Positions 42,933 through 51,777 of a stretch of DNA of 64,000 nucleotides are shown here, piece after piece; position 1 is the first letter of the stretch; every line of letters starts with the position of its first letter. A program made the translations under genes and the position numbers. The notes under the pieces are model-generated. The model ran no database searches, was not told the origin of the DNA, and saw only the letters and a program-made list of their open reading frames with translations. Origin of the DNA: Georgenia_A wangjunii (GTDB taxonomy: Bacteria; Actinomycetota; Actinomycetes; Actinomycetales; Actinomycetaceae); the NCBI RefSeq assembly GCF_036421915.1, contig NZ_JAZGOM010000007.1. The stretch is one strand, 5' to 3'.

Positions 42933-44156
42933 ATGAGGGTTGACATGCTCACCCGGGAGTACCCCCCGAACGTCTACGGCGGTGCCGGCGTGCACGTGAC
43001 CGAGCTGGCGGCCGTCCTGCGCCGCAGCATCGACGTGCGCGTCCGCTGCTTCGACGGCCCCCGGGAGGCGGGCGGTCCCGGCGGCGAGCCGGGTGTCACC
43101 GGGTACGGCGAGCTCCCCGGCCTCGCCGGGGCCAACGCGGCGCTGCGCACGCTCGGCGTCGACCTCGCCATGGCCGCCGACGTCGCCGGCGCCGACCTCG
43201 TCCACTCCCACACGTGGTACGCCAACATGGCCGGGCACCTCGGCGGGCTCCTCCACGCCGTCCCGCACGTCCTGTCCGCGCACTCCCTCGAGCCGCTGCG
43301 GCCGTGGAAGGCCGAGCAGCTCGGCGGCGGGTACGCCGTGTCCTCCTGGGCCGAGCGGACGGCGTACGAGGGCGCGGCCGGCGTCATCGCGGTGAGCGCC
43401 GGCATGCGCGCGGACATCCTGCGCTCCTACCCGAGCGTCGACCCGGCGAAGGTGCACGTCGTCCACAACGGCATCGACCTCGAGGGGTGGCGGCGCCCGG
43501 GCGACGACGCCTCGCTCGCCCGGGACGCGGAGACGGTGCGGCGCCTCGGCATCGACCCGGACCGCCCCTCCGTCGTCTTCGTCGGGCGGATCACGCGGCA
43601 GAAGGGCCTGCCGCACCTCCTGCGCGCGGCCGAGGGGCTGCCCGCGGACGTCCAGCTCGTCCTGTGCGCGGGCGCGCCGGACACCCCGGAGATCGCCGCG
43701 GAGGTGACCGCCGGCGTCGAGCGCCTGCGAGAGCGCCGCGGGGGCGGCGTCGTGTGGATCTCCGAGATGCTCCCGCGCCACGAGCTCGTCGCCGTCCTCG
43801 CCGCCGGCACCGTCTTCGTCTGCCCGTCGGTCTACGAGCCGCTCGGCATCGTCAACCTCGAGGCCATGGCCGTCGGGCTGCCCGTCGTCGGCTCCGCCAC
43901 CGGCGGGATCCCGGAGGTGGTCGACGACGGCGTCACCGGTCTCCTCGTGCCGATCGACCAGTCGACCGACGGCACCGGTACCCCGGTGGACCCCCCGCGG
44001 TTCGAGGCGGACCTCCTCGAGCGCCTCACCGACCTCGTCACCGACCCGGCGCGTGCGGCGGAGATGGGCGTGGCGGCCCGGCGCCGGGTCGAGGACCACT
44101 TCTCCTGGGAGGCCGTCGCCGAGCGCACGCTCGACGTCTACCGGTCGGTGCTCTAG
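42933..44156 (+). CDS. glgM: GlgM/GlgA-type glucosyltransferase (maltose-1-phosphate synthase)
   Basis: 407-residue GT4 enzyme of the actinobacterial 'GlgA' type (Rv1212c), shown in mycobacteria to make maltose 1-phosphate from ADP-glucose and glucose 1-phosphate. MLTREYPPNVYGGAGVHV (N-terminal loop), HTWYANMAGHLGG, VGRITRQKGLPHLL and CPSVYEPLGIVNLEAMAVG (E-x7-E). ATG with AAGGAG 8 nt upstream. Its place opposite glgC supports ADP-glucose use; annotation as glycogen synthase GlgA is the older name. Confidence 0.9.
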   Translation: MRVDMLTREYPPNVYGGAGVHVTELAAVLRRSIDVRVRCFDGPREAGGPGGEPGVTGYGELPGLAGANAALRTLGVDLAMAADVAGADLVHSHTWYANMAGHLGGLLHAVPHVLSAHSLEPLRPWKAEQLGGGYAVSSWAERTAYEGAAGVIAVSAGMRADILRSYPSVDPAKVHVVHNGIDLEGWRRPGDDASLARDAETVRRLGIDPDRPSVVFVGRITRQKGLPHLLRAAEGLPADVQLVLCAGAPDTPEIAAEVTAGVERLRERRGGGVVWISEMLPRHELVAVLAAGTVFVCPSVYEPLGIVNLEAMAVGLPVVGSATGGIPEVVDDGVTGLLVPIDQSTDGTGTPVDPPRFEADLLERLTDLVTDPARAAEMGVAARRRVEDHFSWEAVAERTLDVYRSVL

Positions 44157-44219
44157 CCGTAGGCCCGCGTGCGGTCTCGGCCCACGCGAGTGGACCGGGG
44201 CCGGGTGCGCGGGCCGAGG

Positions 44220-44996
44220 TCAGGCGCGCGTCGAGGTGACGCTCGCCGCGGCCATGGCACGGCGGGCGACGAGCGCGAGGTCGGCGAGCACGCGCGAGCG
44301 GGCGCTCGCCTGGGCGAGGGTGACCGCCGCGCCGTCGTCCGTGGCGGCGAGCTCGGTGATGGCGAGGACGCGTGCCGCCCGGGTGAGCACCTCGGCGCGC
44401 CGCTCCTCGATGCCCGGGGGCAGGAGGTGCGCGGGCAGCTCCGCGCGCACGACGCCCGCCAGCTCGGCGACGGCGTCCTCGTGCCACCGGGCGACGTCGA
44501 GCGCCTCGAGAGCGTCGACCGCCTCGATCAGCGCGGTGCTGATCTCGCGGCGGGCCTGCCCGAGGGAGCCGACGAGGCCGAGGAGCGTCGGCAGCCCCCG
44601 CTCGCCCGGCGGCAGGGGCCGCACGTGCCAGCGCACCATCGTCCCGGGCTCGAGGACGCTGCCGAACGTCGTCACCTCCGGGACCACCGCCCACCGGCCG
44701 GCGTCCGTGGCCACGAGGAGGCACTGCTCCGACTCGAGCGCGAGGTCGAGCGCGACGCCGGGCACGCCCGCGACGTGGCCGGGCCCGGGCAGGAGCGCGC
44801 CGACGTCGATGACCCGTCGGCCGGGGACGTCGGCGAGGACCGGACGCAGCGGGGTCGTCGTGCCGTCCTCGGCGACGACGAGGTGCGCCTCGTCGCCAGC
44901 GACGACGGCGTGCGCGCGGCGCGCCGACGCCTCGTCGTGGACGTGCGGCGCCCACACGGCCGCGAGCACGGCGTAGGGAAGGATGAGCTGGGGCAC
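44220..44996 (-). CDS. Conserved actinobacterial protein of unknown function
   Basis: 258 residues, not recognised as a named family. The N-terminal half is beta-rich with a hydrophobic start (LILPYAVLAAVWAPHV), and the C-terminal half is helical and Ala/Arg/Glu-rich. No transmembrane helix is convincing. The GTG at 44996 is chosen over the one at 45002 because a TACCGT box precedes it by 7 nt. It is divergent from the ABC ATPase gene at 45045. Confidence 0.75.
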   Translation of the reverse strand: MPQLILPYAVLAAVWAPHVHDEASARRAHAVVAGDEAHLVVAEDGTTTPLRPVLADVPGRRVIDVGALLPGPGHVAGVPGVALDLALESEQCLLVATDAGRWAVVPEVTTFGSVLEPGTMVRWHVRPLPPGERGLPTLLGLVGSLGQARREISTALIEAVDALEALDVARWHEDAVAELAGVVRAELPAHLLPPGIEERRAEVLTRAARVLAITELAATDDGAAVTLAQASARSRVLADLALVARRAMAAASVTSTRA

Positions 44997-45003
44997 GCCC
45001 ACA

Positions 45004-45009
45004 ACGGTA
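45004..45009 (-). promoter_or_regulatory. -10 box TACCGT of the unknown gene, probably leaderless
   Basis: Minus-strand TACCGT, 7 nt, then the GTG at 44996. It is back to back with the TAGGGT of the ABC gene 24 bp away. Confidence 0.45.
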
Positions 45010-45032
45010 GCCGTGGGCGCGGGCCGGGCGAC

Positions 45033-45038
45033 TAGGGT
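45033..45038 (+). promoter_or_regulatory. -10 box TAGGGT of the ABC ATPase gene, probably leaderless
   Basis: TAGGGT, then 6 nt (CGTGGC), then the ATG at 45045, with no SD. Confidence 0.55.
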
Positions 45039-45044
45039 CGTGGC

Positions 45045-45839
45045 ATGAGCGATGTGCTGGAGCTGAACGACGTCACCCTGCGGCGGGGGGACAAGACCAT
45101 CCTTGACGGCGTGAGCTGGTCCGTGGACGACGGTGAGCGCTGGGTGGTCCTCGGCGCCAACGGCGCGGGCAAGACGACCGTCCTCCAGCTCGCCGCGGCG
45201 CGCCTGTTCCCCTCGAGCGGGACCGTCCGCCTCCTCGGCGAGACCCTCGGCTCGGTCGAGGTCGCCGAGATGCGCACCCGCATCGGCCTCGCCTCCTCCG
45301 CGCTCGCGGACCGCATCCCCGGCGGGGAGAAGGTCCTCGACGTCGTCCTCACCGCCTCCTACGGCGTCACCGGGCGCTGGCGCGAGAGCTACGACGACCT
45401 CGACACGGGGCGCGCCGGCGACCTGCTCGCGGCGTTCGGCGTCGGGCACCTCGCCGCGCGCACCTTCGCCACGCTGAGCGAGGGCGAGCGCAAGCGCGTC
45501 CAGGTCGCGCGCGCCCTCATGTCCGACCCGGAGCTGCTGCTCCTCGACGAGCCGGCCGCCGGGCTCGACCTCGGCGGGCGCGAGGAGCTCATGAGCGCCC
45601 TCGGCGAGCTCGCCGGGGACCACCGCTCGCCCGTCATGGTGCTCGTCACCCACCACGTCGAGGAGATCCCGCCCGGGTTCACCCACGTCCTGCTCCTGCG
45701 CGACGGCAAGGTCGAGGCCGCCGGCCCGCTCGAGGAGGTCCTCACCCCCCAGCACCTCTCGCGGACCTTCGGGCTCGACCTCGAGGTCGAGCGCCACCGG
45801 GACCGCTGGAGCGCCCGGGCCGCGTCCTCGGCGTCGTAG
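45045..45839 (+). CDS. Stand-alone ABC ATP-binding protein
   Basis: 264-residue ATPase: Walker A GANGAGKTTVL, signature TLSEGERKRVQVARA (SEGE in place of SGGQ), Walker B LLLLDEPAAGLD, and THHVEEIPPGFTHVL, a His pair typical of the ModF/YlmA-like group. No permease gene is adjacent. It may pair with a distant permease or act without one. Start set by the -10 spacing. Confidence 0.88.
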   Translation: MSDVLELNDVTLRRGDKTILDGVSWSVDDGERWVVLGANGAGKTTVLQLAAARLFPSSGTVRLLGETLGSVEVAEMRTRIGLASSALADRIPGGEKVLDVVLTASYGVTGRWRESYDDLDTGRAGDLLAAFGVGHLAARTFATLSEGERKRVQVARALMSDPELLLLDEPAAGLDLGGREELMSALGELAGDHRSPVMVLVTHHVEEIPPGFTHVLLLRDGKVEAAGPLEEVLTPQHLSRTFGLDLEVERHRDRWSARAASSAS

Positions 45840-45945
45840 CGGCGCTCGCGGGCGTCCCGCCCCGCGTGACCCGGCTCGTCGCGCCGTCGGGCTCAGGCGC
45901 CGTCGACGGGGCACGGCACGGGGTGCCGGAGCCGACGCGCGCCGT

Positions 45946-45972
45946 CGGGCACGGGCTACCTCGCCGTGCCCG
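45946..45972 (+). terminator. Hairpin downstream of the ABC ATPase gene
   Basis: CGGGCACGG (45946-45954) pairs with CCGTGCCCG (45964-45972), 9 bp around a 9-nt loop, 106 nt after the ABC stop and ahead of the nfeD promoter. A terminator without a T-tract is the likely role. Confidence 0.4.
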
Positions 45973-46032
45973 CGCGCACCCTCGACGGCGGACCGCGGGC
46001 GAGGAGTGCGCAACGCGCGTCGCCCCGCGACG

Positions 46033-46038
46033 TAAGAT
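46033..46038 (+). promoter_or_regulatory. -10 box TAAGAT of the nfeD-SPFH unit
   Basis: TAAGAT lies 29 nt before the nfeD ATG at 46068, with CAGGGGGA as SD between. The -35 is not clear. Confidence 0.5.
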
Positions 46039-46067
46039 CGACTCAGGCCGACAGTCAGGGGGACACG

Positions 46068-46508
46068 ATGGCGTGGTTGTGGTGGCTGGGCGGGGCGCTC
46101 GTCCTGGGCGTCATCGAGATGCTCACGGTCGACCTCCTCTTCCTCATGTTCGCCGGTGGTGCGCTGGCGGCGACGGGCGTGGCGCTGCTCGGCGCCCCCT
46201 TCTGGGCGCAGGTGCTCACGTTCTCCGTCGTCTCGACCGTGCTCCTCGCCGGCGTGCGCCCCTGGGCGCTGCGCCGGATGAAGGCCACCACGCCCGACGA
46301 GATGACCAACGTCGCCGCGCACGTCGGGCGGACCGCCGAGGTGATCATGGACGTCACCGAGCGCGCCGGGCGCGTCAAGCTCACCGGTGAGGTCTGGACC
46401 GCCCGCGTCGACCGCCCCGGGGACGTCCTGCCCGCCGGGACGACCGTGCGCGTCGTCCGCATCGAGGGCGCGACCGCCGTCGTCACCCCGATCTCCGCAG
46501 TGCCCTAG
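46068..46508 (+). CDS. NfeD-like membrane protein
   Basis: 146 residues: two or three transmembrane helices in the first 65 (LWWLGGALVLGVIEMLTVDLLFLMF), then a soluble OB-fold (VGRTAEVIMDVTERAGRVKL to TVRVVRIEGATAVV), the short NfeD1b type without a protease domain. NfeD proteins pair with SPFH proteins in membrane microdomains, and the SPFH gene follows after 42 nt. ATG with a GGGGGA SD. Confidence 0.92.
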   Translation: MAWLWWLGGALVLGVIEMLTVDLLFLMFAGGALAATGVALLGAPFWAQVLTFSVVSTVLLAGVRPWALRRMKATTPDEMTNVAAHVGRTAEVIMDVTERAGRVKLTGEVWTARVDRPGDVLPAGTTVRVVRIEGATAVVTPISAVP

Positions 46509-46550
46509 CCGTCCCCGTCACGTCCGAGCCGTCCCGACGTCAGGAGAACC

Positions 46551-47867
46551 GTGTTCGACAACCCAGGGAGCCTCGTGCTCACCATCGTCCTCGTCCTGCT
46601 GGGAATCTTCGTCATCGTCGCCATCGCGCGCTCGGTGCGGATCGTCCCGCAGGCCGTCGCCCTCATCGTCGAGCGGCTGGGGAAGTTCCAGACGACGATG
46701 TACGCCGGTCTGCACTTCCTCATCCCGTTCGTCGACCGCGTGCGGGCCGGGGTGGACCTGCGCGAGCAGGTCGTCTCCTTCGCGCCGCAGCCGGTCATCA
46801 CCTCGGACAACCTCGTCGTGAGCATCGACACGGTCCTGTACTTCCAGGTGACCGACCCGAAGTCCGCGACGTACGAGATCGCCAACTACATCACCGGTAT
46901 CGAGCAGCTCACCGTCACGACGCTGCGTAACGTCATCGGCTCGATGGACCTCGAGCAGACGCTCACGAGCCGCGACCAGATCAACGGCCAGCTCCGCGGC
47001 GTCCTCGACGAGGCGACCGGCCGCTGGGGCATCCGCGTCAACCGCGTCGAGCTCAAGTCGATCGACCCGCCCCAGTCCATCCAGGGCGCCATGGAGCAGC
47101 AGATGCGCGCCGAGCGCGACCGCCGCGCCGCCATCCTCACGGCTGAGGGTGTCAAGCAGTCCGCGATCCTCACGGCCGAGGGTGAGAAGCAGTCCGCGAT
47201 CCTGCGGGCCGAGGGCCAGGCGCAGGCTGCGATCCTCCAGGCGCAGGGTGAGTCGCGCGCGATCCTCCAGGTCTTCGACGCGATCCACCGCGGGAAGCCG
47301 GACAGCAGGCTCCTCGCCTACCAGTACCTCCAGATGCTGCCCGAGCTCGCCAACGGCACCTCGTCCAAGCTGTGGGTCATCCCGACGGAGTTCACCGCGG
47401 CCCTCGGGTCCATCTCCAAGGGCTTCGGCGGCGGTGGTCCCGTCGGTGACGGGGACGACGACGACGCCCCGCACCCGACCGTCGACTTCGGCCCGTACGG
47501 GACAAGCCTCGCGACCGGCCTGCAGGAGACCAACCTCCAGGACCCGGACGAGGCGCTCGCCGCGGCCCGCAGCGAGGCGCAGCAGGCGACGTCCGAGGCC
47601 AACTCCGCCGGTGAGCGCTCCGGGCGGCCGTTCTCCGGCTCGGCCGAGCGCGGTCAGCGCCCCGCCGAGGACGTGCCCGCCGGTGGCCGGCGGGCCGCGC
47701 AGCCGCCGATCCAGGACGACGCCCGCTTCGCCCCGCCGCCGAGCGCCAACCAGCCGGGCCCGAGCGCCGGCCCGCCGTCGGCCGCCGAGGCCGTCGAGCG
47801 CGCCGAGCGCGAGGCCGGCCAGCACCGTTCGCCCGAGCCGCCGGCACCGCCCGCGCAGCAGGGCTGA
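46551..47867 (+). CDS. SPFH/band 7 protein (QmcA/paraslipin type)
   Basis: 438 residues. An N-terminal helix (about 8-28) and the band-7 domain (RIVPQAVALIVERLGKF, GLHFLIPFVDRV) are followed by a coiled coil (AMEQQMRAERDRRAA). The coil includes an 11-residue repeat (ILTAEGxKQSA) three to four times at about 195-240, then a Gly/Asp hinge. The last ~120 residues are disordered, Pro/Ala/Glu-rich. GTG start with CAGGAG 5-7 nt upstream. It likely oligomerises at the membrane with NfeD and organises or protects membrane proteins. Confidence 0.92.
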   Translation: MFDNPGSLVLTIVLVLLGIFVIVAIARSVRIVPQAVALIVERLGKFQTTMYAGLHFLIPFVDRVRAGVDLREQVVSFAPQPVITSDNLVVSIDTVLYFQVTDPKSATYEIANYITGIEQLTVTTLRNVIGSMDLEQTLTSRDQINGQLRGVLDEATGRWGIRVNRVELKSIDPPQSIQGAMEQQMRAERDRRAAILTAEGVKQSAILTAEGEKQSAILRAEGQAQAAILQAQGESRAILQVFDAIHRGKPDSRLLAYQYLQMLPELANGTSSKLWVIPTEFTAALGSISKGFGGGGPVGDGDDDDAPHPTVDFGPYGTSLATGLQETNLQDPDEALAAARSEAQQATSEANSAGERSGRPFSGSAERGQRPAEDVPAGGRRAAQPPIQDDARFAPPPSANQPGPSAGPPSAAEAVERAEREAGQHRSPEPPAPPAQQG

Positions 47868-48029
47868 CCGACCGCCCGACCCGCAGCACTTGTAGTACCC
47901 GCAGCACCGGCGACGGCCGGGTCCGGCACCGAGGGCGGTGTCAGGCCCGGCCGTTAGCATGAGCGCCTCAGCACACGTACCCGCGCCCCCGCTTCTCGCG
48001 CTCGCGCACCCTGCCCGAGAAGGAGCACC

Positions 48030-49778
48030 TTGCTCATCCGTACGCTCCGGCGCGTCCTGCGCCGATACCGGGGCGCCGTCGTCGCGATCGTCGTCCTCCA
48101 GGTGGCGCAGACGATCGCGGCCCTGGCCCTGCCGAGCCTCAACGCGGACATCATCAACAACGGTGTCGTCGCGGGGGACACGGGCTACATCGTGCGGGTC
48201 GGTGGCGTCATGCTCGCCATCACCGCCGTCCAGATCTCGTGCGCGATCGCGGCCGTCTACCTCGGTGCGCGCACCGCCATGTCCGTCGGCCGGGACCTGC
48301 GCTCGGGCGTCTTCGACCGCGTGCAGCGCTTCTCCGTCGAGGAGATGGGCCGGTTCGGCGCGCCCTCGCTCATCACGCGCTCGACGAACGACGTCCAGCA
48401 GGTCCAGATGGTCACCATGCTCGGCTTCACGATCATGGTCATGGCGCCGATCATGAGCGTGGGCGGCGTCGTCATGGCCCTGCGCCAGGACGTCGGGCTC
48501 TCGGCCCTGCTCGCCGTCGTCGTGCCGCTCCTCCTCCTCGTCATGGGCGCGATCCTCGTGCGGATGCGGCCGCTGTTCCGGGTCATGCAGGAGAAGATCG
48601 ACCGGATCAACCTCGTCATGCGCGAGCAGATCGGCGGCGTGCGCGTCATCCGGGCCTTCAACCGGCAGCCGAGCGAGCGGGAGCGGTTCGCCGGGGCGAA
48701 CACGAGCTTCATGGCCACGGCCACGGGCGTCGGCTACCTCATGGCGCTCATGTTCCCCGCCGTCCTGCTCATCATCAACTCCTCCACCGTCGCGGTCATC
48801 TGGTTCGGTGCCGGGCGGATCGAGTCGGGTGAGATGGAGGTGGGGGCGCTCATCGCGTTCCTCAACTACCTCATGCAGATCCTCATGTCCGTCCTCATGG
48901 CGGTCATGATGTTCGTCATGGTGCCGCGCGCCGAGGTCTCGGCCGAGCGCATCGACGAGGTCCTCTCCCTCGAGCCCGGCATCGTCGCCCCGGCGCAGCC
49001 GCGGCGCCTGCCCCCGCCCGACCCGGGCGGCGGTGGCCGCGGGCTCACCGTCGAGCTCGACGGCGCGACGTTCGGGTACACCGGAGCCGAGAGCCCCGTC
49101 CTGCACGACGTGACGATCCGCCTCGAGCCCGGCCGCACGACCGCCGTCATCGGCTCGACCGGGTCCGGCAAGACGACGCTCGTCAACCTCGTACCGCGCC
49201 TCATCGACGTCACGGCCGGCGCCGTCCGCGTCGGCGGGGTGGACGTGCGCGAGGCCGATCCGGGCGAGCTGCGCACCCGGGTCTGCCTCGTCCCGCAGAA
49301 GGCCTTCCTCTTCTCCGGCACGATCGCCTCGACGCTGCGGCACGGCAAGCCCGACGCGACCGACGAGGAGCTGTGGGCCGCGATCGACGCCGCCCAGGCG
49401 CGGGACTTCGTCGAGGCCGTCGGGCTCGACGCGACCGTCGAGCAGGGCGGGACGAACTTTTCCGGCGGCCAGCGCCAGCGCCTCGCGATCGCCCGGGCGC
49501 TCGTGCGCGAAGGGGACGTCTACCTCTTCGACGACTCCTTCTCCGCGCTCGACTACGCCACCGACGCCCGGCTGCGGGCCGGCCTGCCCGCGGCGACCGG
49601 GGGAGCGACGGTCCTCATCGTCGGCCAGCGGGTGGCCTCCATCAAGGACGCCGACCAGATCGTCGTCCTCGACGACGGGCGGGTCGTCGGCGTGGGGACC
49701 CACACTGAGCTCATGGACGCCAACCCCACCTACACCCAGATCGTCCTGTCCCAGCTGAGCGCGCAGGAGGCAGCATGA
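48030..49778 (+). CDS. ABC exporter subunit with degenerate nucleotide-binding domain
   Basis: 582 residues: six transmembrane helices then an NBD, the type IV exporter layout. Walker A GSTGSGKTT and signature FSGGQRQRLAIA are normal. Walker B reads VYLFDDSFSALD, with Asp in place of the catalytic Glu, and the switch His is replaced by Gln (LIVGQRVAS). This is the degenerate half of a heterodimeric exporter, as in TM287/288. TTG start with AAGGAG 4-5 nt upstream. ATGA overlap with its partner. Confidence 0.93.
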   Translation: MLIRTLRRVLRRYRGAVVAIVVLQVAQTIAALALPSLNADIINNGVVAGDTGYIVRVGGVMLAITAVQISCAIAAVYLGARTAMSVGRDLRSGVFDRVQRFSVEEMGRFGAPSLITRSTNDVQQVQMVTMLGFTIMVMAPIMSVGGVVMALRQDVGLSALLAVVVPLLLLVMGAILVRMRPLFRVMQEKIDRINLVMREQIGGVRVIRAFNRQPSERERFAGANTSFMATATGVGYLMALMFPAVLLIINSSTVAVIWFGAGRIESGEMEVGALIAFLNYLMQILMSVLMAVMMFVMVPRAEVSAERIDEVLSLEPGIVAPAQPRRLPPPDPGGGGRGLTVELDGATFGYTGAESPVLHDVTIRLEPGRTTAVIGSTGSGKTTLVNLVPRLIDVTAGAVRVGGVDVREADPGELRTRVCLVPQKAFLFSGTIASTLRHGKPDATDEELWAAIDAAQARDFVEAVGLDATVEQGGTNFSGGQRQRLAIARALVREGDVYLFDDSFSALDYATDARLRAGLPAATGGATVLIVGQRVASIKDADQIVVLDDGRVVGVGTHTELMDANPTYTQIVLSQLSAQEAA

Positions 49779-51679
49779 GCGCCCCCGCCGTCGCACCCGG
49801 CCAGAAGCCGTCGAACTTCGCCGGCTCGCTGCGCCGGCTCCTCGACACGCTGCGCCCCGAGCGGCTGCGCCTCGTCCTCGTGCTCGTCCTCGGCACGGTC
49901 TCCGTCGCGCTGCAGGTCCTCGGGCCCAAGCTCCTCGGTGACGCGACGAACATCGTCTTCAACGGCGTCATCGGCCGGATGCTCCCCGAGGGGCTCACCC
50001 AGGAGCAGGCGGTCGCCGCCATGCGCGCCGCCGGCGAGGACCAGTTCGCGGACATGGTCACCGGCATGGACGTCGTGCCCGGCTCGGGCATCGACTTCGA
50101 CGCGCTCGGCGCCGTCGCCGTCCTCGTGCTCGCCGTCTACGTCGCCTCGGCGCTGTTCCTGTGGATCCAGGGCCGCATCCTCGTCGGCGTCGTCCAGCGT
50201 GCCGGTTTCACGCTGCGCGCGGACGCCCAGACCAAGGTGGACCGGCTCTCCCTCGCCCACCTCGACACCCAGGCGCGCGGGGACCTGCTCTCGCGGGTGA
50301 CGAACGACATCGACAACGTCACGCAGAGCCTGCAGCAGACGCTCTCCCAGCTCATCACGTCGCTGCTCACGGTCATCGGCGTCCTCGTCATGATGTTCGT
50401 CCTGTCGTGGCAGCTCGCGCTCATCGCGCTCGTCACCGTGCCCGTCTCGGCGTGGCTGACGATGCAGATCGCGAAGAAGGCGCAGCCCGAGTTCGTCGCC
50501 CAGTGGAAGTCGACCGGTGACCTCGGCGGGCACGTCGAGGAGGCGTTCACGGGCCACGAGCTCGTCACGGCCTTCAACTCCCAGGACTCCTTCACGACGG
50601 CGTTCGAGGAGGAGAACGAGCGGCTCTACCGGGCGAGCTTCCGGGCGCAGTTCATCTCCGGGACGATCATGCCGGCGATGCAGTTCGTCTCGAACCTCAA
50701 CTACGTCCTCGTCGCCGTCGTCGGCGGGCTCCGCGTCGCGTCCGGAGCGCTCACGCTCGGCGAGGTGCAGGCCTTCATCCAGTACTCGCGCCAGTTCAGC
50801 CAGCCGCTCGCCCAGCTCGCGTCCATGGCCAACCTCGTCCAGTCCGGCGTCGCCTCCGCCGAGCGGATCTTCGAGCTGCTCGACGCCCCCGAGGAGGACC
50901 CGGACCCGGCGACCGTGCGCGCAGCGGGACCCGTCCGCGGCCGGGTCGAGTTCCGCGACGTCAGCTTCCGCTACGTCGCCGACACCCCCTTGATCGAGGG
51001 GCTCGACCTCACCGTGGAGCCCGGGCAGACGGTCGCCGTCGTCGGGCCGACGGGGGCGGGCAAGACGACGCTCGTCAACCTCATCATGCGGTTCTACGAC
51101 ATCGACGGCGGGCAGATCCTCCTCGACGGCGTCGAGACGCGGGAGCTGAGCCGGCACCAGCTGCGCGAGCAGATCGGCATGGTCCTGCAGGACACGTGGC
51201 TGTTCAAGGGCACGATCGCCGAGAACATCGCCTTCGGGCGCGTCGGCGCGACCCGTGAGGACGTCGAGGCCGCCGGGCGGGCGACGAGCGTCGAGCGCTT
51301 CGTCCACAGCCTGCCCGACGGGTACGAGACGGTCATCGACGACGAGGGCGGCGGGGTCTCCGCCGGCGAGAAGCAGCTCATCACCATCGCCCGGGCGTTC
51401 CTGTCGGACCCGCAGATCCTCATCCTCGACGAGGCGACGAGCTCGGTCGACACCCGCACGGAGATGCTCGTCCAGCACGCCATGGGCGAGCTGCGCAAGG
51501 GGCGGACCTCGTTCGTCATCGCGCACCGGCTGAGCACGATCCGCGACGCCGACGTCATCCTCGTCATGGAGAACGGCGCGATCGTCGAGCAGGGCGCCCA
51601 CGACGAGCTCCTCGCCGCCGGCGGCCACTACGCCCGCCTCTACCAGAGCCAGTTCGCGGCTCCCGCGATCGAGGGGTAG
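49775..51679 (+). CDS. ABC exporter subunit with catalytic nucleotide-binding domain
   Basis: 634 residues, six-helix exporter fused to an NBD. Walker A is GPTGAGKTT, Walker B is ILILDEATSSVD with catalytic Glu, and the switch His is in FVIAHRLSTI. The signature is GVSAGEKQLITIA, deviating from LSGGQ, which matches the degenerate site built with the first subunit. An extra region of about 65 residues lies between helices 1 and 2 (LPEGLTQEQAVAAM...). Homologues export drugs or lipids; substrate unknown. Confidence 0.94.
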   Translation: MSAPAVAPGQKPSNFAGSLRRLLDTLRPERLRLVLVLVLGTVSVALQVLGPKLLGDATNIVFNGVIGRMLPEGLTQEQAVAAMRAAGEDQFADMVTGMDVVPGSGIDFDALGAVAVLVLAVYVASALFLWIQGRILVGVVQRAGFTLRADAQTKVDRLSLAHLDTQARGDLLSRVTNDIDNVTQSLQQTLSQLITSLLTVIGVLVMMFVLSWQLALIALVTVPVSAWLTMQIAKKAQPEFVAQWKSTGDLGGHVEEAFTGHELVTAFNSQDSFTTAFEEENERLYRASFRAQFISGTIMPAMQFVSNLNYVLVAVVGGLRVASGALTLGEVQAFIQYSRQFSQPLAQLASMANLVQSGVASAERIFELLDAPEEDPDPATVRAAGPVRGRVEFRDVSFRYVADTPLIEGLDLTVEPGQTVAVVGPTGAGKTTLVNLIMRFYDIDGGQILLDGVETRELSRHQLREQIGMVLQDTWLFKGTIAENIAFGRVGATREDVEAAGRATSVERFVHSLPDGYETVIDDEGGGVSAGEKQLITIARAFLSDPQILILDEATSSVDTRTEMLVQHAMGELRKGRTSFVIAHRLSTIRDADVILVMENGAIVEQGAHDELLAAGGHYARLYQSQFAAPAIEG

Positions 51680-51777
51680 GCCTCAACACCTCTCGTGATC
51701 ATGCAGAAGTGCCCGGGCTGACGCGAGCCCCGGCGGCTGTGGCGCCGGCGTCCCGGCGAGCGCGGAAGAATACGGGC

